A DNA stretch of 15,158 bases from Deltaproteobacteria bacterium (GTDB taxonomy: Bacteria; Myxococcota; UBA727; JABDBI01). Both the position numbers and the translations under genes were made by a program. The stretch is taken from contig JAESQZ010000182.1 of assembly GCA_016764955.1 (NCBI GenBank), positions 1 through 15,158 on the forward strand. The letters run 5' to 3'. How positions within the stretch are numbered: the stretch's first letter is position 1; every line of letters starts with the position of its first letter. Below are positions 1 to 7,817 of the stretch, piece after piece. Below the pieces are notes generated by a model, which saw nothing but the letters and a program-made list of their open reading frames with translations, was not told the DNA's origin and searched no databases.

Positions 1-64
1 CGTAAATAAAGCAAAAAATATTTCTTCCTTTCATTTTGTTTCCACAAAGTGTAGAAAATATTGC
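1..64. other. AT-rich leader upstream of trbB
   Basis: This short AT-rich stretch precedes the first visible gene. I see no convincing ribosome binding site or strong promoter. The trbB reading frame has no stop back to position 2, so an upstream start cannot be excluded, although family length favours the ATG at 65. In related elements the coupling-protein gene traG usually lies immediately upstream; its 3' end is not recognisable here. Confidence 0.4.
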
Positions 65-1021
65 ATGGGTTCCGGACGGTTATCAGCTTCTGAGTCTCGA
101 ATTTACCAAGCCATTTTAAATGCAATGGGACCTGTGATTCGTGACTTGATTTCAGATGACAGAGTCATCGAAATTATGCTTAATCCAGATGGATCATTGT
201 GGGTTGAAAAAATATCCGAAGGTATGGGCCTGGTTCAAAAGGATTTCAGCAAAAGTGACGCTGAAACCTTGATACGACTTGTGTCATCACGCTGTGGTTT
301 TGTCTGTAATGATAAATCCCCATCTCTTTCGTGCATAATCCCCGTTTCAAACGCTCGGTTTCAGGCTTTCGTTTCTCCGGCGGTTGATTCACCATCATTT
401 TCGATTCGAAAACGGGCCACTCAGATATTCACTTTTGACGACTATGTTGATTCAGGAATCATGACAGAGTTTCAGAAGGATTATTTGTCTAAAGCAGTTC
501 AAGAAAGAAAGAATATCTTGGTGGTTGGTGGGACTGGAACAGGTAAAACAACGCTTGTGAACGCCATTTTACATGAAATAGCTAAGACAGAAGATAGAAT
601 TGTTACCATTGAAGACACCGCGGAACTTCAGTGCTCATCAGAGAATAAAGTTCAGCTTTATTGTAATGCATCTGCAGGATTTACGATGCAAAAAGCAGTG
701 TGTGAAGTGATGAGATTTAGACCGGATCGCATTGTTGTAGGAGAGGTTAGAGACGGATCCGCATTAGACCTGTTGAAAGCTTGGAACACAGGCCATAAAG
801 GTGGCGTTTCAACTGTCCATGCAAATAGTGCCAGGCTTGGGCTTAGAAGGATCGAATCCCTTATAAGTGAAGTCTCAGTGAACATTCCAAGAGACCTGAT
901 CTCTGAATCAATAAATATTTTGATATCCATCAAAAGAGAGCTAAATAAGCGGTTTATAAGCGAAGTTATTGAGGTCTCTGGGTTGAAGGATGGAGAATAT
1001 CAGATCAGGCAAGTGAATTAA
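65..1021 (+). CDS. trbB: TrbB, VirB11-type secretion ATPase
   Basis: Predicted hexameric traffic ATPase at the cytoplasmic base of the conjugative T4SS, powering pilus biogenesis and substrate transfer. The 318-residue length is normal for TrbB. The N-terminal domain carries the family-typical VIEIMLNPDG (about 34-43). The C-terminal RecA-like domain has a Walker A GGTGTGKTT (155-163), an Asp box TIEDTAELQ (181-189), a Walker B region IVVGEVR (223-229) and a His box TGHKGGVSTVHANS (242-255). All the expected nucleotide-binding motifs are intact. The ATG at 65 leaves 33 residues before the conserved N-terminal motif, as expected, but has no clear Shine-Dalgarno. A 55-bp gap separates it from trbC, the loosest joint in the early operon. 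Family assignment is secure; the exact start is less so. Confidence 0.95.
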   Translation: MGSGRLSASESRIYQAILNAMGPVIRDLISDDRVIEIMLNPDGSLWVEKISEGMGLVQKDFSKSDAETLIRLVSSRCGFVCNDKSPSLSCIIPVSNARFQAFVSPAVDSPSFSIRKRATQIFTFDDYVDSGIMTEFQKDYLSKAVQERKNILVVGGTGTGKTTLVNAILHEIAKTEDRIVTIEDTAELQCSSENKVQLYCNASAGFTMQKAVCEVMRFRPDRIVVGEVRDGSALDLLKAWNTGHKGGVSTVHANSARLGLRRIESLISEVSVNIPRDLISESINILISIKRELNKRFISEVIEVSGLKDGEYQIRQVN

Positions 1022-1076
1022 GCTTGCTTTTTGTAATTCGACTTCAGTATAAACCCATAGTTAAGGAGAACCGCTT

Positions 1077-1394
1077 ATGAAAAAAATGGCTGTTATCTTC
1101 GATTCAATCGGATGGAAAGTTTTCTTTCTATCAATGCCTCTTTATGCTTCCTTCGGAGAAGGAATGCCTTGGGAGGAACCACTTACTAAAATCGCTAATT
1201 CGCTCTCTGGCCCAGTCGCTAGAGCCGCTGGTGTTATTGCCATCGCTGGTGCTGGATTAGCGCTTGCAATGGGTGAAAGTGGAGGCTTCTTTAGGAAGAT
1301 GATCCAGGTTGTTTTTGGGCTGGCTATAGCCTTTTCAGCAGCCACCTGGGGGTTAGGCTTCCTAGGATACGGTTCTGGGGCTTTGGTCCTATGA
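1077..1394 (+). CDS. trbC: TrbC, VirB2-type conjugative pilin
   Basis: Predicted major pilin of the mating pilus. The 105-residue product has a basic N-terminus and a hydrophobic signal sequence, with processing plausible near the ASFG segment around residues 24-27. The characteristic MPWEEPLTKIANSLSGPVA stretch follows (30-48). Two hydrophobic helices come next (about 47-66 and 75-97), with a charged loop ESGGFFRK between them, the usual VirB2/TrbC hairpin. IncP-type TrbC pilins are known to be trimmed at the C-terminus and cyclised; whether this one is cannot be read from sequence. A good Shine-Dalgarno AAGGAG (1063-1068) precedes the ATG. The stop overlaps the trbD start (ATGA). Confidence 0.9.
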   Translation: MKKMAVIFDSIGWKVFFLSMPLYASFGEGMPWEEPLTKIANSLSGPVARAAGVIAIAGAGLALAMGESGGFFRKMIQVVFGLAIAFSAATWGLGFLGYGSGALVL

Positions 1395-1651
1395 GTGAAG
1401 CTGATGGGTTTGAGGTTCCTGTGCACCGTTCATTAACAGAACCAATCCTATTTGCTGGCGTTCCTCGGAAGATAGCCATTCTGAATGGCACCTGGACAGC
1501 AGCTCTTACACTCGGTGCGCAGAGCTTAATAGCTCTTCCGGTTGGGGTAGCTTTTCATATCGTTTTTGCTCTTCTGACAAAGATAGACCCCAACTTTTTC
1601 GATGTTTTATTTTCTAATCTGAGGCGGACGAAAGTCTGGAGGGTTCACTAG
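1391..1651 (+). CDS. trbD: TrbD, VirB3-type inner-membrane protein
   Basis: Small VirB3-family protein of 86 residues, thought to sit in the inner membrane and work with the VirB4/TrbE ATPase in pilus assembly. The sequence shows the family pattern: a short N-terminal segment VPVHRSLTEPILFAGVPRK (9-27), then a long hydrophobic region (about 28-62) that can form two membrane passes, then a basic tail (NLRRTKVWRVH). The ATG overlaps the trbC stop by 4 bp, suggesting translational coupling. It lies directly before trbE, and in some T4SSs the VirB3 and VirB4 homologues are fused, which supports the assignment. Confidence 0.88.
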   Translation: MSEADGFEVPVHRSLTEPILFAGVPRKIAILNGTWTAALTLGAQSLIALPVGVAFHIVFALLTKIDPNFFDVLFSNLRRTKVWRVH

Positions 1652-1654
1652 AAA

Positions 1655-4030
1655 GTGTTCAATCTTCGAGAGTATCAAGAAAGGCCGGGGGATAAGTTAG
1701 CTGACTTGCTCCCTTGGGCCTTGCTTGTTGCTCCTGGTGTCGTTGAACAAAAGGATGGGAACCTCCAAAAGACGGTTTCGTTTAGAGGGCCTGACTTGGC
1801 CAGCTCGACCAGGGCAGGCCTTATCGCTAATACGGCCCGCATCAATAATGCATTGAGGCGCTTTGGAAGTGGCTGGAGCATTTTTGTAGAGGCCAAGCGA
1901 AGCTTTAGTCAGAAATACCCTGATTCAAACTGGCCAAACAAAGTCTCGAAAATGGTCGATGATGAGCGTCGTCTTGGTTTTGAAAAGGAAGGCGCTCATT
2001 TTGATAGTCAATATTTTCTAACCCTGGTTTATTCACCGCCGACCCAGACGCAAAGCAAGATTTCATCATGGTTTCTTGGCAAACAAGAGCAGACCGAGAC
2101 TACAGAAGAACGGCTGACCTATTTCAACGAAGAAGCCAGGCGACTAATCGATTTACTGAAGCAGCTGATGCCTTCTGTCATCGAGCTAGATGATGCTCAG
2201 ACTCTGACATACCTTCACTCAACAATCTCAAGCAAGAAGCATCCAGTGACTCCACCAGAGGTGCCCGTATACTTGGATGCGATTCTGCCGGATGAAGAGG
2301 TTTCACACGGCCTAGAAACAAAACTTGGATCCAGATTTATGAGAGCGATTACAGTTCGTGGATTTCCTGGGTCAACTTATCCTGGCATCTTGGACTCTTT
2401 AAATGAGCTTCAATACGAATACAGATGGGTTTCTCGCTATATTGCCTTTGGGAAAGACGAGGCCAAAGAAGAACTGGAGCGCTTCAGGAAGCGTTGGTAT
2501 GCCAAGCGAAAGGGTTTGGGAGCTGTGGTGATGGAAACTGCAACCCAAACAGAAAGCGCGTTAGGTGATACTGGAGCCGTTAGAAAATCTTCTGATGCCG
2601 ATGAAGCTTTACAAGAGTTAGAAGATGACTACGTGAGCTTTGGACACTTTACAGCAACAGTGATTGTCTGGGGTGAAACCAGAAAAGAAGCAGATAACAA
2701 AGCGAGGGCTATTGAGGCGGCTATTAATGGAAAAGGTTTCGTTACCTATCTGGAGCATTTGGGGAGCTCTGAGGCATGGCTAGGAAGCCTTCCAGGGCAT
2801 CTCTATGCAAACGTTAACAGACCCATCATCAGTTCTTTGAATTTGGCTCATATGCTTCCGTTATCAGCGGTGTGGGCTGGTAATAAAGAGAACGAGCATC
2901 TTAAGGGGCCGCCTCATATGATAGTCAAAACGCGTGGCAGCACGCCGTTTCGACTCAGTACCAACATCGGCGATGTGGGCCATACTTTGATAATTGGGCC
3001 TACTGGTGCAGGGAAGTCAGTGTTGCTGTCGTTTATGGCGCTGCAGTGGCTGCGTTATGATGGTGCGCAGGTTTATATATTTGATAAGGGAGGCTCTGCT
3101 AGAGCCTCGACATTGGCTGTTGGTGGAGACTATTTCGTGCCCGGTTCTGAAGGTGGAAACCTGTGCTTCCAGCCACTATCAAGGGTAGATGAAGAAGGCG
3201 AGAGAAGCTGGGCTTCTGATTGGGTGTCAGAACTGCTTGAATTAAACGGTGTGGCTGTTTCTCCAGAAGATAAGAAAGAAATATGGGGCGCCCTTAGCAA
3301 TTTAGCGTCTCAAGAGGCGCAACATAGAACGCTGACTATTCTCCATGGATTGCTTCAAAACGAGAGGCTGAGAAATGGGCTTTTGCAGTACACGCTTGAA
3401 GGTTCCTATGGAGATATTTTAGATGGGGATAAAGAGACTCTTCATCTCGGAGATTGGCAGACATTTGAATTAGAAACTCTGATGGAAAAACGAGGCGCTG
3501 TGCCGCCCGTTCTATCCTACTTATTCCATCGTTTGGAAGCGAAATTTACAGGTCGTCCAACACTGCTCATACTAGATGAGGCCTGGTTATTTCTAGACAA
3601 TCCGCAGTTTGCTGCAAAGATTCGAGAGTGGTTAAAGGTTCTTAGGAAAGCAAACGTTTATGTGGTGTTCGCCACACAAAGCCTTTCGGACGCTATGAAC
3701 TCTTCGATAGCACCTGCGGTGTTGGAGTCCTGCTTAAGCAAAATATTCTTGCCGAATCAAGCGGCCAAGGATGAGGACGTCAGGCAGTTTTATAAGCGAA
3801 TTGGCCTGAATGACAAGCAAATCGATATTATCAGCCAGGCTGTTCCTAAGCGGGATTATTACTACCACTCGAGTCTGGGAAATAGGTTGTTTGAGCTGGG
3901 CTTAGGAAAGAAAGCTCTAGCTTTTTGTGCATCCTCTTCGAAAGAGGATCATTTGGCGATGGATGGGCTTGAGAAGGCCGATTTCGCTAAGGAATGGCTA
4001 CATCACAAAGGAATAAGGGGAGAAGTATGA
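1655..4030 (+). CDS. trbE: TrbE, VirB4-type secretion ATPase
   Basis: The largest T4SS ATPase, needed for pilus assembly and DNA transfer, associated with the inner membrane. The 791 residues match the TrbE/CagE family. The N-terminal half (about 1-400) is the CagE/TrbE/VirB region; the C-terminal half is the ATPase domain. It carries Walker A GPTGAGKS (448-455), Walker B LLILDEAWLF with the acidic pair D641-E642, and a downstream ATQS motif (about 679-682). The start is GTG at 1655, 3 bp after trbD, with GGAGGG at 1638-1643 as ribosome binding site. The stop overlaps the next gene's ATG (ATGA). I see no disruption; it looks complete and functional. Confidence 0.95.
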   Translation: MFNLREYQERPGDKLADLLPWALLVAPGVVEQKDGNLQKTVSFRGPDLASSTRAGLIANTARINNALRRFGSGWSIFVEAKRSFSQKYPDSNWPNKVSKMVDDERRLGFEKEGAHFDSQYFLTLVYSPPTQTQSKISSWFLGKQEQTETTEERLTYFNEEARRLIDLLKQLMPSVIELDDAQTLTYLHSTISSKKHPVTPPEVPVYLDAILPDEEVSHGLETKLGSRFMRAITVRGFPGSTYPGILDSLNELQYEYRWVSRYIAFGKDEAKEELERFRKRWYAKRKGLGAVVMETATQTESALGDTGAVRKSSDADEALQELEDDYVSFGHFTATVIVWGETRKEADNKARAIEAAINGKGFVTYLEHLGSSEAWLGSLPGHLYANVNRPIISSLNLAHMLPLSAVWAGNKENEHLKGPPHMIVKTRGSTPFRLSTNIGDVGHTLIIGPTGAGKSVLLSFMALQWLRYDGAQVYIFDKGGSARASTLAVGGDYFVPGSEGGNLCFQPLSRVDEEGERSWASDWVSELLELNGVAVSPEDKKEIWGALSNLASQEAQHRTLTILHGLLQNERLRNGLLQYTLEGSYGDILDGDKETLHLGDWQTFELETLMEKRGAVPPVLSYLFHRLEAKFTGRPTLLILDEAWLFLDNPQFAAKIREWLKVLRKANVYVVFATQSLSDAMNSSIAPAVLESCLSKIFLPNQAAKDEDVRQFYKRIGLNDKQIDIISQAVPKRDYYYHSSLGNRLFELGLGKKALAFCASSSKEDHLAMDGLEKADFAKEWLHHKGIRGEV

Positions 4031-4317
4031 AGTATCTAAAACGAACTATTTTCGCGGCTGTTTTGACGTTTTTTGTAGGCGCCTGCGGTGGCGGTGGTTC
4101 CGATTCGGTGAATCGATTCGAGCATTTAACAGAGCCTTCTTGGGAAAGCGAGGGCGATGTCGAATTTTGCCGAAAAATGAACAAACACTTTGAAGCAATT
4201 GGGCTCATTTCTAGTGCTGAAAGAGAAACTTTAGACAAAAGAGGATGGATTGCTTTTGTTGCAGCACGAGAACAGAAAACAGCATTAGCAGAAGGATGTG
4301 TTGGTAGGAGGGATTAA
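4027..4317 (+). CDS. Small lipoprotein between trbE and trbJ (possible VirB7-like)
   Basis: Predicted 96-residue outer-membrane lipoprotein. An N-terminal signal (MKYLKRTIFAAVLTFF) is followed by a lipobox VGAC with acceptor Cys20 and a glycine-rich linker GGGGSDS typical of mature lipoproteins. The rest is charged, with two further cysteines (FCRK and EGCVG). The ATG at 4027 overlaps the trbE stop and follows AGGGGAG, so it is preferred over an in-frame ATG at 3994, which would destroy the signal peptide. Canonical trb operons have no gene here. A VirB7/TrbH-like role, stabilising the outer-membrane core, or a surface or entry-exclusion role is possible. I do not recognise a family. Confidence 0.75.
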   Translation: MKYLKRTIFAAVLTFFVGACGGGGSDSVNRFEHLTEPSWESEGDVEFCRKMNKHFEAIGLISSAERETLDKRGWIAFVAAREQKTALAEGCVGRRD

Positions 4318-4318
4318 A

Positions 4319-5026
4319 ATGAACAATTTTGCCAGAGTTAGCCTTGTGCTTATGTTATCTTCAGCTTGCCCTGCTTGGTCTCAGTGGATAGTTCATGACC
4401 CATTAACTCTTGCCAAGACGCTGCTTCACTTTAAAAAGCAAGCTGAACAAATGCAGCAAGAAGCCGAGCATTTCGGACGCCAGGTTCAGTCCTTATCTGA
4501 GATTGGGTGGCAGGATACATATAAACTTGAGCAGCAGTTAAGATACTTTGGCAGCCTACAGCGTCGAGCAAAGGCATTAGCATTTAAATATAAGCTGATA
4601 GACCAGGATTTCAACCGCCTTTACTCCACTAAAAACGACTCTGTCGAAAAGAAGATGAATGCTTGGGATAAGCAGACGGAGAATAGCATCAGGGACTCTA
4701 TGAAGTCCCATAGCGTTCTTAATGACTCAAAACGCAAGATGCAGAGTGTGTCAGACCTGCTTAAAGCTCAGCGGCGCGCTCAGGGCAACCTTGCTGCACT
4801 TCAAACATTAGGAGAGCTAACAGGCATAATGGCTCGTCAAATAGAAGAACTCAAAACCATTGTGGCTATGGATTCCAGAGCCAAACAAAGCCAGCTTATG
4901 GAAGATAGAGCGCTTAAGAAGGCTGCAAAAGAGTATGGAAAACACGTGATGAAGGACTTTGCCAAGCCAAGGAAGGCTAAGCGACCACTGAAAAGACTCC
5001 CTACACTAGGGCAGAGTGCGTATTAA
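4319..5026 (+). CDS. trbJ: TrbJ, VirB5-type periplasmic/pilus-tip protein
   Basis: Predicted secreted T4SS protein of the TrbJ/VirB5 group, thought to act in pilus assembly and as a minor, tip-located pilus component. The start is ATG 4319, one base after the previous stop and behind GTAGGAGGG (4304-4312). This gives 235 residues with a signal peptide likely cleaved at AWS/QW (about 21). The mature part is long, helical and rich in Gln, Lys and Glu, with coiled-coil character, as in TrbJ: FKKQAEQMQQEAEHFGRQV (about 38-56), then VSDLLKAQRRAQGNLAALQT further on. The basic C-terminal tail from H209 to Q232 is repeated almost exactly in the next gene's product, which is not a known TrbJ feature. 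Confidence 0.85.
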   Translation: MNNFARVSLVLMLSSACPAWSQWIVHDPLTLAKTLLHFKKQAEQMQQEAEHFGRQVQSLSEIGWQDTYKLEQQLRYFGSLQRRAKALAFKYKLIDQDFNRLYSTKNDSVEKKMNAWDKQTENSIRDSMKSHSVLNDSKRKMQSVSDLLKAQRRAQGNLAALQTLGELTGIMARQIEELKTIVAMDSRAKQSQLMEDRALKKAAKEYGKHVMKDFAKPRKAKRPLKRLPTLGQSAY

Positions 5027-5218
5027 AGGAGCTAAGAGATGAAAACAGTATCGTATGGATGTTTACTTGTTATCTTGGCCTGTCTGGTTCCGGCGTGTGA
5101 AAGTGAAGAGGCTCGAGCCAGGAGGAAGTCCGAAGAGCTTCACAGGCACTTCATGAAAGACTTCGCTAAACCCAGGAAAGCTAAGCGCCCAATGACAAGT
5201 CTTCCATCTTTAGGGCAG
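4943..5218 (+). repeat. Paralogous 24-codon tail in trbJ (4943-5014) and the next gene (5147-5218)
   Basis: Two 72-base in-frame segments encode the same basic C-terminal tail: H-x-MKDFAKPRKAKRP-x3-LP-[T/S]-LGQ. Nineteen of the 24 residues are identical. Reading codon by codon, 10 of those 19 residues use different synonymous codons (for example AAG/AAA, TTT/TTC, CCA/CCC, CTA/TTA). The copies are therefore old and the peptide, not the DNA, has been conserved. The five differing positions lie outside the 13-residue core. A shared docking or anchoring function is inferred. Confidence 0.85.
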
Positions 5219-5230
5219 GGGGTTAAATGA
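5039..5230 (+). CDS. TrbK-position lipoprotein with TrbJ-like tail
   Basis: A 63-residue predicted lipoprotein in the trbK position, between trbJ and trbL. RP4 TrbK is a small lipoprotein mediating entry exclusion. Here a signal sequence ends in VPAC with acceptor Cys20, followed by a short charged stretch ESEEARARRKSEELHR. The basic tail MKDFAKPRKAKRP (39-51) and LPSLGQ match the end of TrbJ. After lipidation only about 43 residues remain, so half of the mature protein is the shared tail. Start ATG 5039 has AAAGGAG upstream (5025-5031). The stop overlaps the trbL start (ATGA). Position suggests TrbK, but I see no sequence proof of homology, so the symbol is withheld. Entry exclusion or T4SS assembly are both possible. 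Confidence 0.75.
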   Translation: MKTVSYGCLLVILACLVPACESEEARARRKSEELHRHFMKDFAKPRKAKRPMTSLPSLGQGVK

Positions 5231-6189
5231 CAGACCCAGGAGTTCTTACCGATATTCTAGGTTCACTAGTTAATGCCTTCTCTTTAAAATACAACAGCAT
5301 TCATGGCTATGCGAGCAGCTTGCTTCGCATACTCATATTGATAGAGCTGACTTTTTTTGGAATCTACACTGCAATAGATGGCGGAGACGTTGTTCGCAGC
5401 CTCTTTAAGAAGATTTTGGTTATTGGAGCGTTTCAGTTTCTAGTTTCAAATTATGCGTCACTTGTTGATGTCCTCAAAGATTCCTTTGTTGGCGTTGGAC
5501 TTTCTGGTCCAACAGGCCCAGGGCAACTTACCCTTTCTACATTTTTAGATCCCTCAGCGATTATTTCGTATGGGTTTACGGTTGTGGGGCCTGTTTGGGA
5601 TAACGCTGTTTTTACTTTGTTGGATGGACAGGTGTTTACCATCCTTATGAACCTGGCCGTCAGTGTTTGTATCATGGCTTCGTTTATTTGGATTGGAATG
5701 CAGATTTTTATGGTTTTAGTGGAGTTTTATATCGTTACAACTCTTGCTGTGATCATGATTCCATTTGGGATATTTAAACCAACCGCATTTCTTGCCGATA
5801 GAGCTTTTGGGTCCATTTTTGCTATTTGCATCAAGATGATGGTTTTGGCGTTTGTGGCAAGCGCTGCACTGCCTATGGTTCAAGGACTTTCTTATGCGGA
5901 TGCCCTGCCTACTTTTAGTCAATCCCTTACCTTATTCATTGGTGTACTAGCGGTAGCCTTAATTATGGCAAAAGCGCCATCTATTGCAGTGAGCATGACG
6001 ACGGGAAGCGCTGGCTTGGATGCATCCAGCGGGATCATGCAACCGGCTATGGCAGCCCTAGGTGCGGCAGGTTTAGCGGCTAGAGCTTTAGGCCACCTTC
6101 CGACACCAGGCGGTTCAGGGTCCAGCCCTATTAAATCAGCCGCCGCCAAAGCAGCATCTCTTACTAAATCCAGTGCGGGGTCAGCATGA
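5227..6189 (+). CDS. trbL: TrbL, VirB6-type polytopic inner-membrane protein
   Basis: Predicted polytopic inner-membrane channel component of the T4SS (TrbL/VirB6 family). The 320-residue protein has about six hydrophobic segments: roughly 28-50, 60-80, 130-160, 160-185, 195-220 and 230-250. The well-conserved stretch IPFGIFKPTAFLADRAFG lies between membrane segments (about 178-195). The C-terminal 70 or so residues are a low-complexity Ala/Gly/Ser/Pro tail. The protein is shorter than RP4 TrbL, mainly in this tail. Its ATG overlaps the preceding stop and its stop overlaps trbF, so translation is probably coupled across the three genes. Confidence 0.92.
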   Translation: MTDPGVLTDILGSLVNAFSLKYNSIHGYASSLLRILILIELTFFGIYTAIDGGDVVRSLFKKILVIGAFQFLVSNYASLVDVLKDSFVGVGLSGPTGPGQLTLSTFLDPSAIISYGFTVVGPVWDNAVFTLLDGQVFTILMNLAVSVCIMASFIWIGMQIFMVLVEFYIVTTLAVIMIPFGIFKPTAFLADRAFGSIFAICIKMMVLAFVASAALPMVQGLSYADALPTFSQSLTLFIGVLAVALIMAKAPSIAVSMTTGSAGLDASSGIMQPAMAALGAAGLAARALGHLPTPGGSGSSPIKSAAAKAASLTKSSAGSA

Positions 6190-6869
6190 TGAATAGCTAT
6201 CGAGCAGAAGAAGGAATGGATACGCCTTATAAAAAGGCAAAACAGGTGTGGGACCAAAGGATAGGTACCTCACGGCAGCAAGCAGCTAACTGGAGACTAG
6301 TCTCATTAGGGCTGCTATGTGTGACCTTGTTATTGTCTGCTGGACTCATCTACATGGGGTCTCAGTCAAAGATTGTTCCTTATGTGGTTGAGGTCTCTTC
6401 AAGCGGACAAGTAAATGGAATCAGAATGGCTGGAGAGATTGCACAGGCTCCTAGCCGGCACCTCACTCAGTTTGCAGTGAAAACATTTATCCAGTCAGTG
6501 CGCTCTTTGCCGTCAGACCCAGTTGTGGCGCGCTCTAACTGGGAAGGATCCTACAGCTACTTAACCTCAAGGGGTGCCTCGATTCTGACAGGTATATTCA
6601 ATGAAAATGACCCTGTCGCTGAGTTTGGAAAGAAGACCCGTCAGCTTTACATCGACACAATTCTTCCGCTTTCAAATAATACTTTCCAGGCTGAGTGGTC
6701 TGAAACTGAGTATGACAAGTCTGGAATTCGCTCCAGTGTTCAGCGAATGAGAGGGGCTTTTACCGTACTGCACAAACTGCCCGAAACAGAAGCTGAACTC
6801 CGAATGAATCCGCTTGGTATCTATATCGATAACTTTTCATGGTCTCCAGCAACCTCAGGAGGTAAATAA
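6186..6869 (+). CDS. trbF: TrbF, VirB8-type inner-membrane assembly factor
   Basis: Bitopic inner-membrane protein of the VirB8/TrbF family that bridges the inner-membrane complex and the periplasmic core. It has 227 residues: a cytoplasmic N-terminus (1-36) with the TrbF-typical NSYRAEEGMDTPYKKAKQVW, one membrane helix (about 37-57), then a periplasmic NTF2-like domain starting at KIVPYVVEV (62-70). The C-terminal NPLGIYIDNFSWS is a family signature. ATG codons at 6186 and 6189 are both usable; the first overlaps the trbL stop by 4 bp. Complete and unremarkable. Confidence 0.93.
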   Translation: MMNSYRAEEGMDTPYKKAKQVWDQRIGTSRQQAANWRLVSLGLLCVTLLLSAGLIYMGSQSKIVPYVVEVSSSGQVNGIRMAGEIAQAPSRHLTQFAVKTFIQSVRSLPSDPVVARSNWEGSYSYLTSRGASILTGIFNENDPVAEFGKKTRQLYIDTILPLSNNTFQAEWSETEYDKSGIRSSVQRMRGAFTVLHKLPETEAELRMNPLGIYIDNFSWSPATSGGK

Positions 6870-7817
6870 ATGCGATTTAACCTAATCATTACTGTTCCAA
6901 TAGCATTGTCATTAAGCTGCGCTCATGCATCGCCTATCCAACGCCCCTTTCTGGAAGGACGCAGGATTGTTGTTGAGGAAAAGGCGCCTGAGAAAATCCC
7001 TGCGACCGTCTCAGGCAAAAAAGGGGTGAACAACAGACTCACTCTACCAAGCACTCAACCTAAAAACACGGTTTCAGATCCTGTTTCAGTAATCAGGCGC
7101 TCTCAAAATGAGGCCAAAGAAAACCCAACCAGTGAGGCGTATTTCAATGCAGCCATGGTTTACGACTTTGAGCCCAATAAGCTTTACCAGGTGTACACAG
7201 CACCGTTTCGAATCACTGACATATCGCTTGAGCCAGATGAATCGATTCTCTCAATATCAGGCGGCGACACCACTCGATGGAATGTAACGCAATCTAGCAG
7301 TGGCTCTAAGTTAGGGTTTAGGAATCATGTCCTAATAAAGCCAAAACGGGTTGGCTTGCAGACAAATCTCATTATCATGACCAACCGAAGAACCTATCAT
7401 CTTGAGGCACACTCGGTTTCAAAAGACAGCTATATGGCCAGCATTTCCTGGAATTATTCGAATCCGGATTTATTTTTTCAGAAATCGGAAAGTGTAAAAG
7501 AAGATTTCCGAAATCCTCTTGAAGATAAATCGAAATTCCAAAATCTGAATTTCAACTACCACTTTGTCACCAAGAATAAGCCAGCTTGGATGCCCATTAG
7601 GGTCTTTGATGATGGCAGTAAGACTTACATCGAGTTTGATGCAAGCAGGCAGTCTAGGGATGCTCCTGGGCTGTACTTCCTGTCCTCTGATGGAGAGCCA
7701 GAAGTCATTAACTACAGAAGCCAAGGAAATTTCTACATCATTGATCGTTTGGTGGATATTGCGGAACTAAGGTTGGGGTCTGTAGACCCAGAGGTGGTTG
7801 GCATTGAACGACTATAA
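6870..7817 (+). CDS. trbG: TrbG, VirB9-type outer-core protein
   Basis: VirB9/CagX-family component of the outer-membrane core complex. The 315-residue product has a signal peptide likely cut after AHA (about residue 20) and a linker rich in Lys and Pro. The VirB9 domain follows, with FEPNKLYQVYTAPFRITDI (about 101-119), VLIKPKRVGLQTNLIIMTNRR and a C-terminal beta-rich region (KTYIEFD, GNFYIIDRLVDIAELRLG). ATG 6870 directly abuts the trbF stop, with GGAGG at 6859-6863 as ribosome binding site. Its 3' end overlaps trbI, leaving no room for a trbH, which lies between trbG and trbI in RP4. Confidence 0.93.
   Translation: MRFNLIITVPIALSLSCAHASPIQRPFLEGRRIVVEEKAPEKIPATVSGKKGVNNRLTLPSTQPKNTVSDPVSVIRRSQNEAKENPTSEAYFNAAMVYDFEPNKLYQVYTAPFRITDISLEPDESILSISGGDTTRWNVTQSSSGSKLGFRNHVLIKPKRVGLQTNLIIMTNRRTYHLEAHSVSKDSYMASISWNYSNPDLFFQKSESVKEDFRNPLEDKSKFQNLNFNYHFVTKNKPAWMPIRVFDDGSKTYIEFDASRQSRDAPGLYFLSSDGEPEVINYRSQGNFYIIDRLVDIAELRLGSVDPEVVGIERL

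Noticed and set aside
3994..4026. Upstream in-frame ATG for the lipoprotein after trbE
   Set aside because: Starting there would add 11 residues before the signal peptide and overlap trbE by 37 bp. The ATG at 4027 has a ribosome binding site and gives a clean lipoprotein signal.
4298..4318. Upstream in-frame start for trbJ
   Set aside because: It would prefix seven residues to a good signal peptide and lie over the ribosome binding site. ATG 4319 fits better.
4970..4987. KPRKAKRP in the TrbJ tail resembles a eukaryotic nuclear localisation signal
   Set aside because: Short basic clusters are common. Nothing else in the window suggests transfer to eukaryotic cells, and the proteins are predicted to be envelope components.
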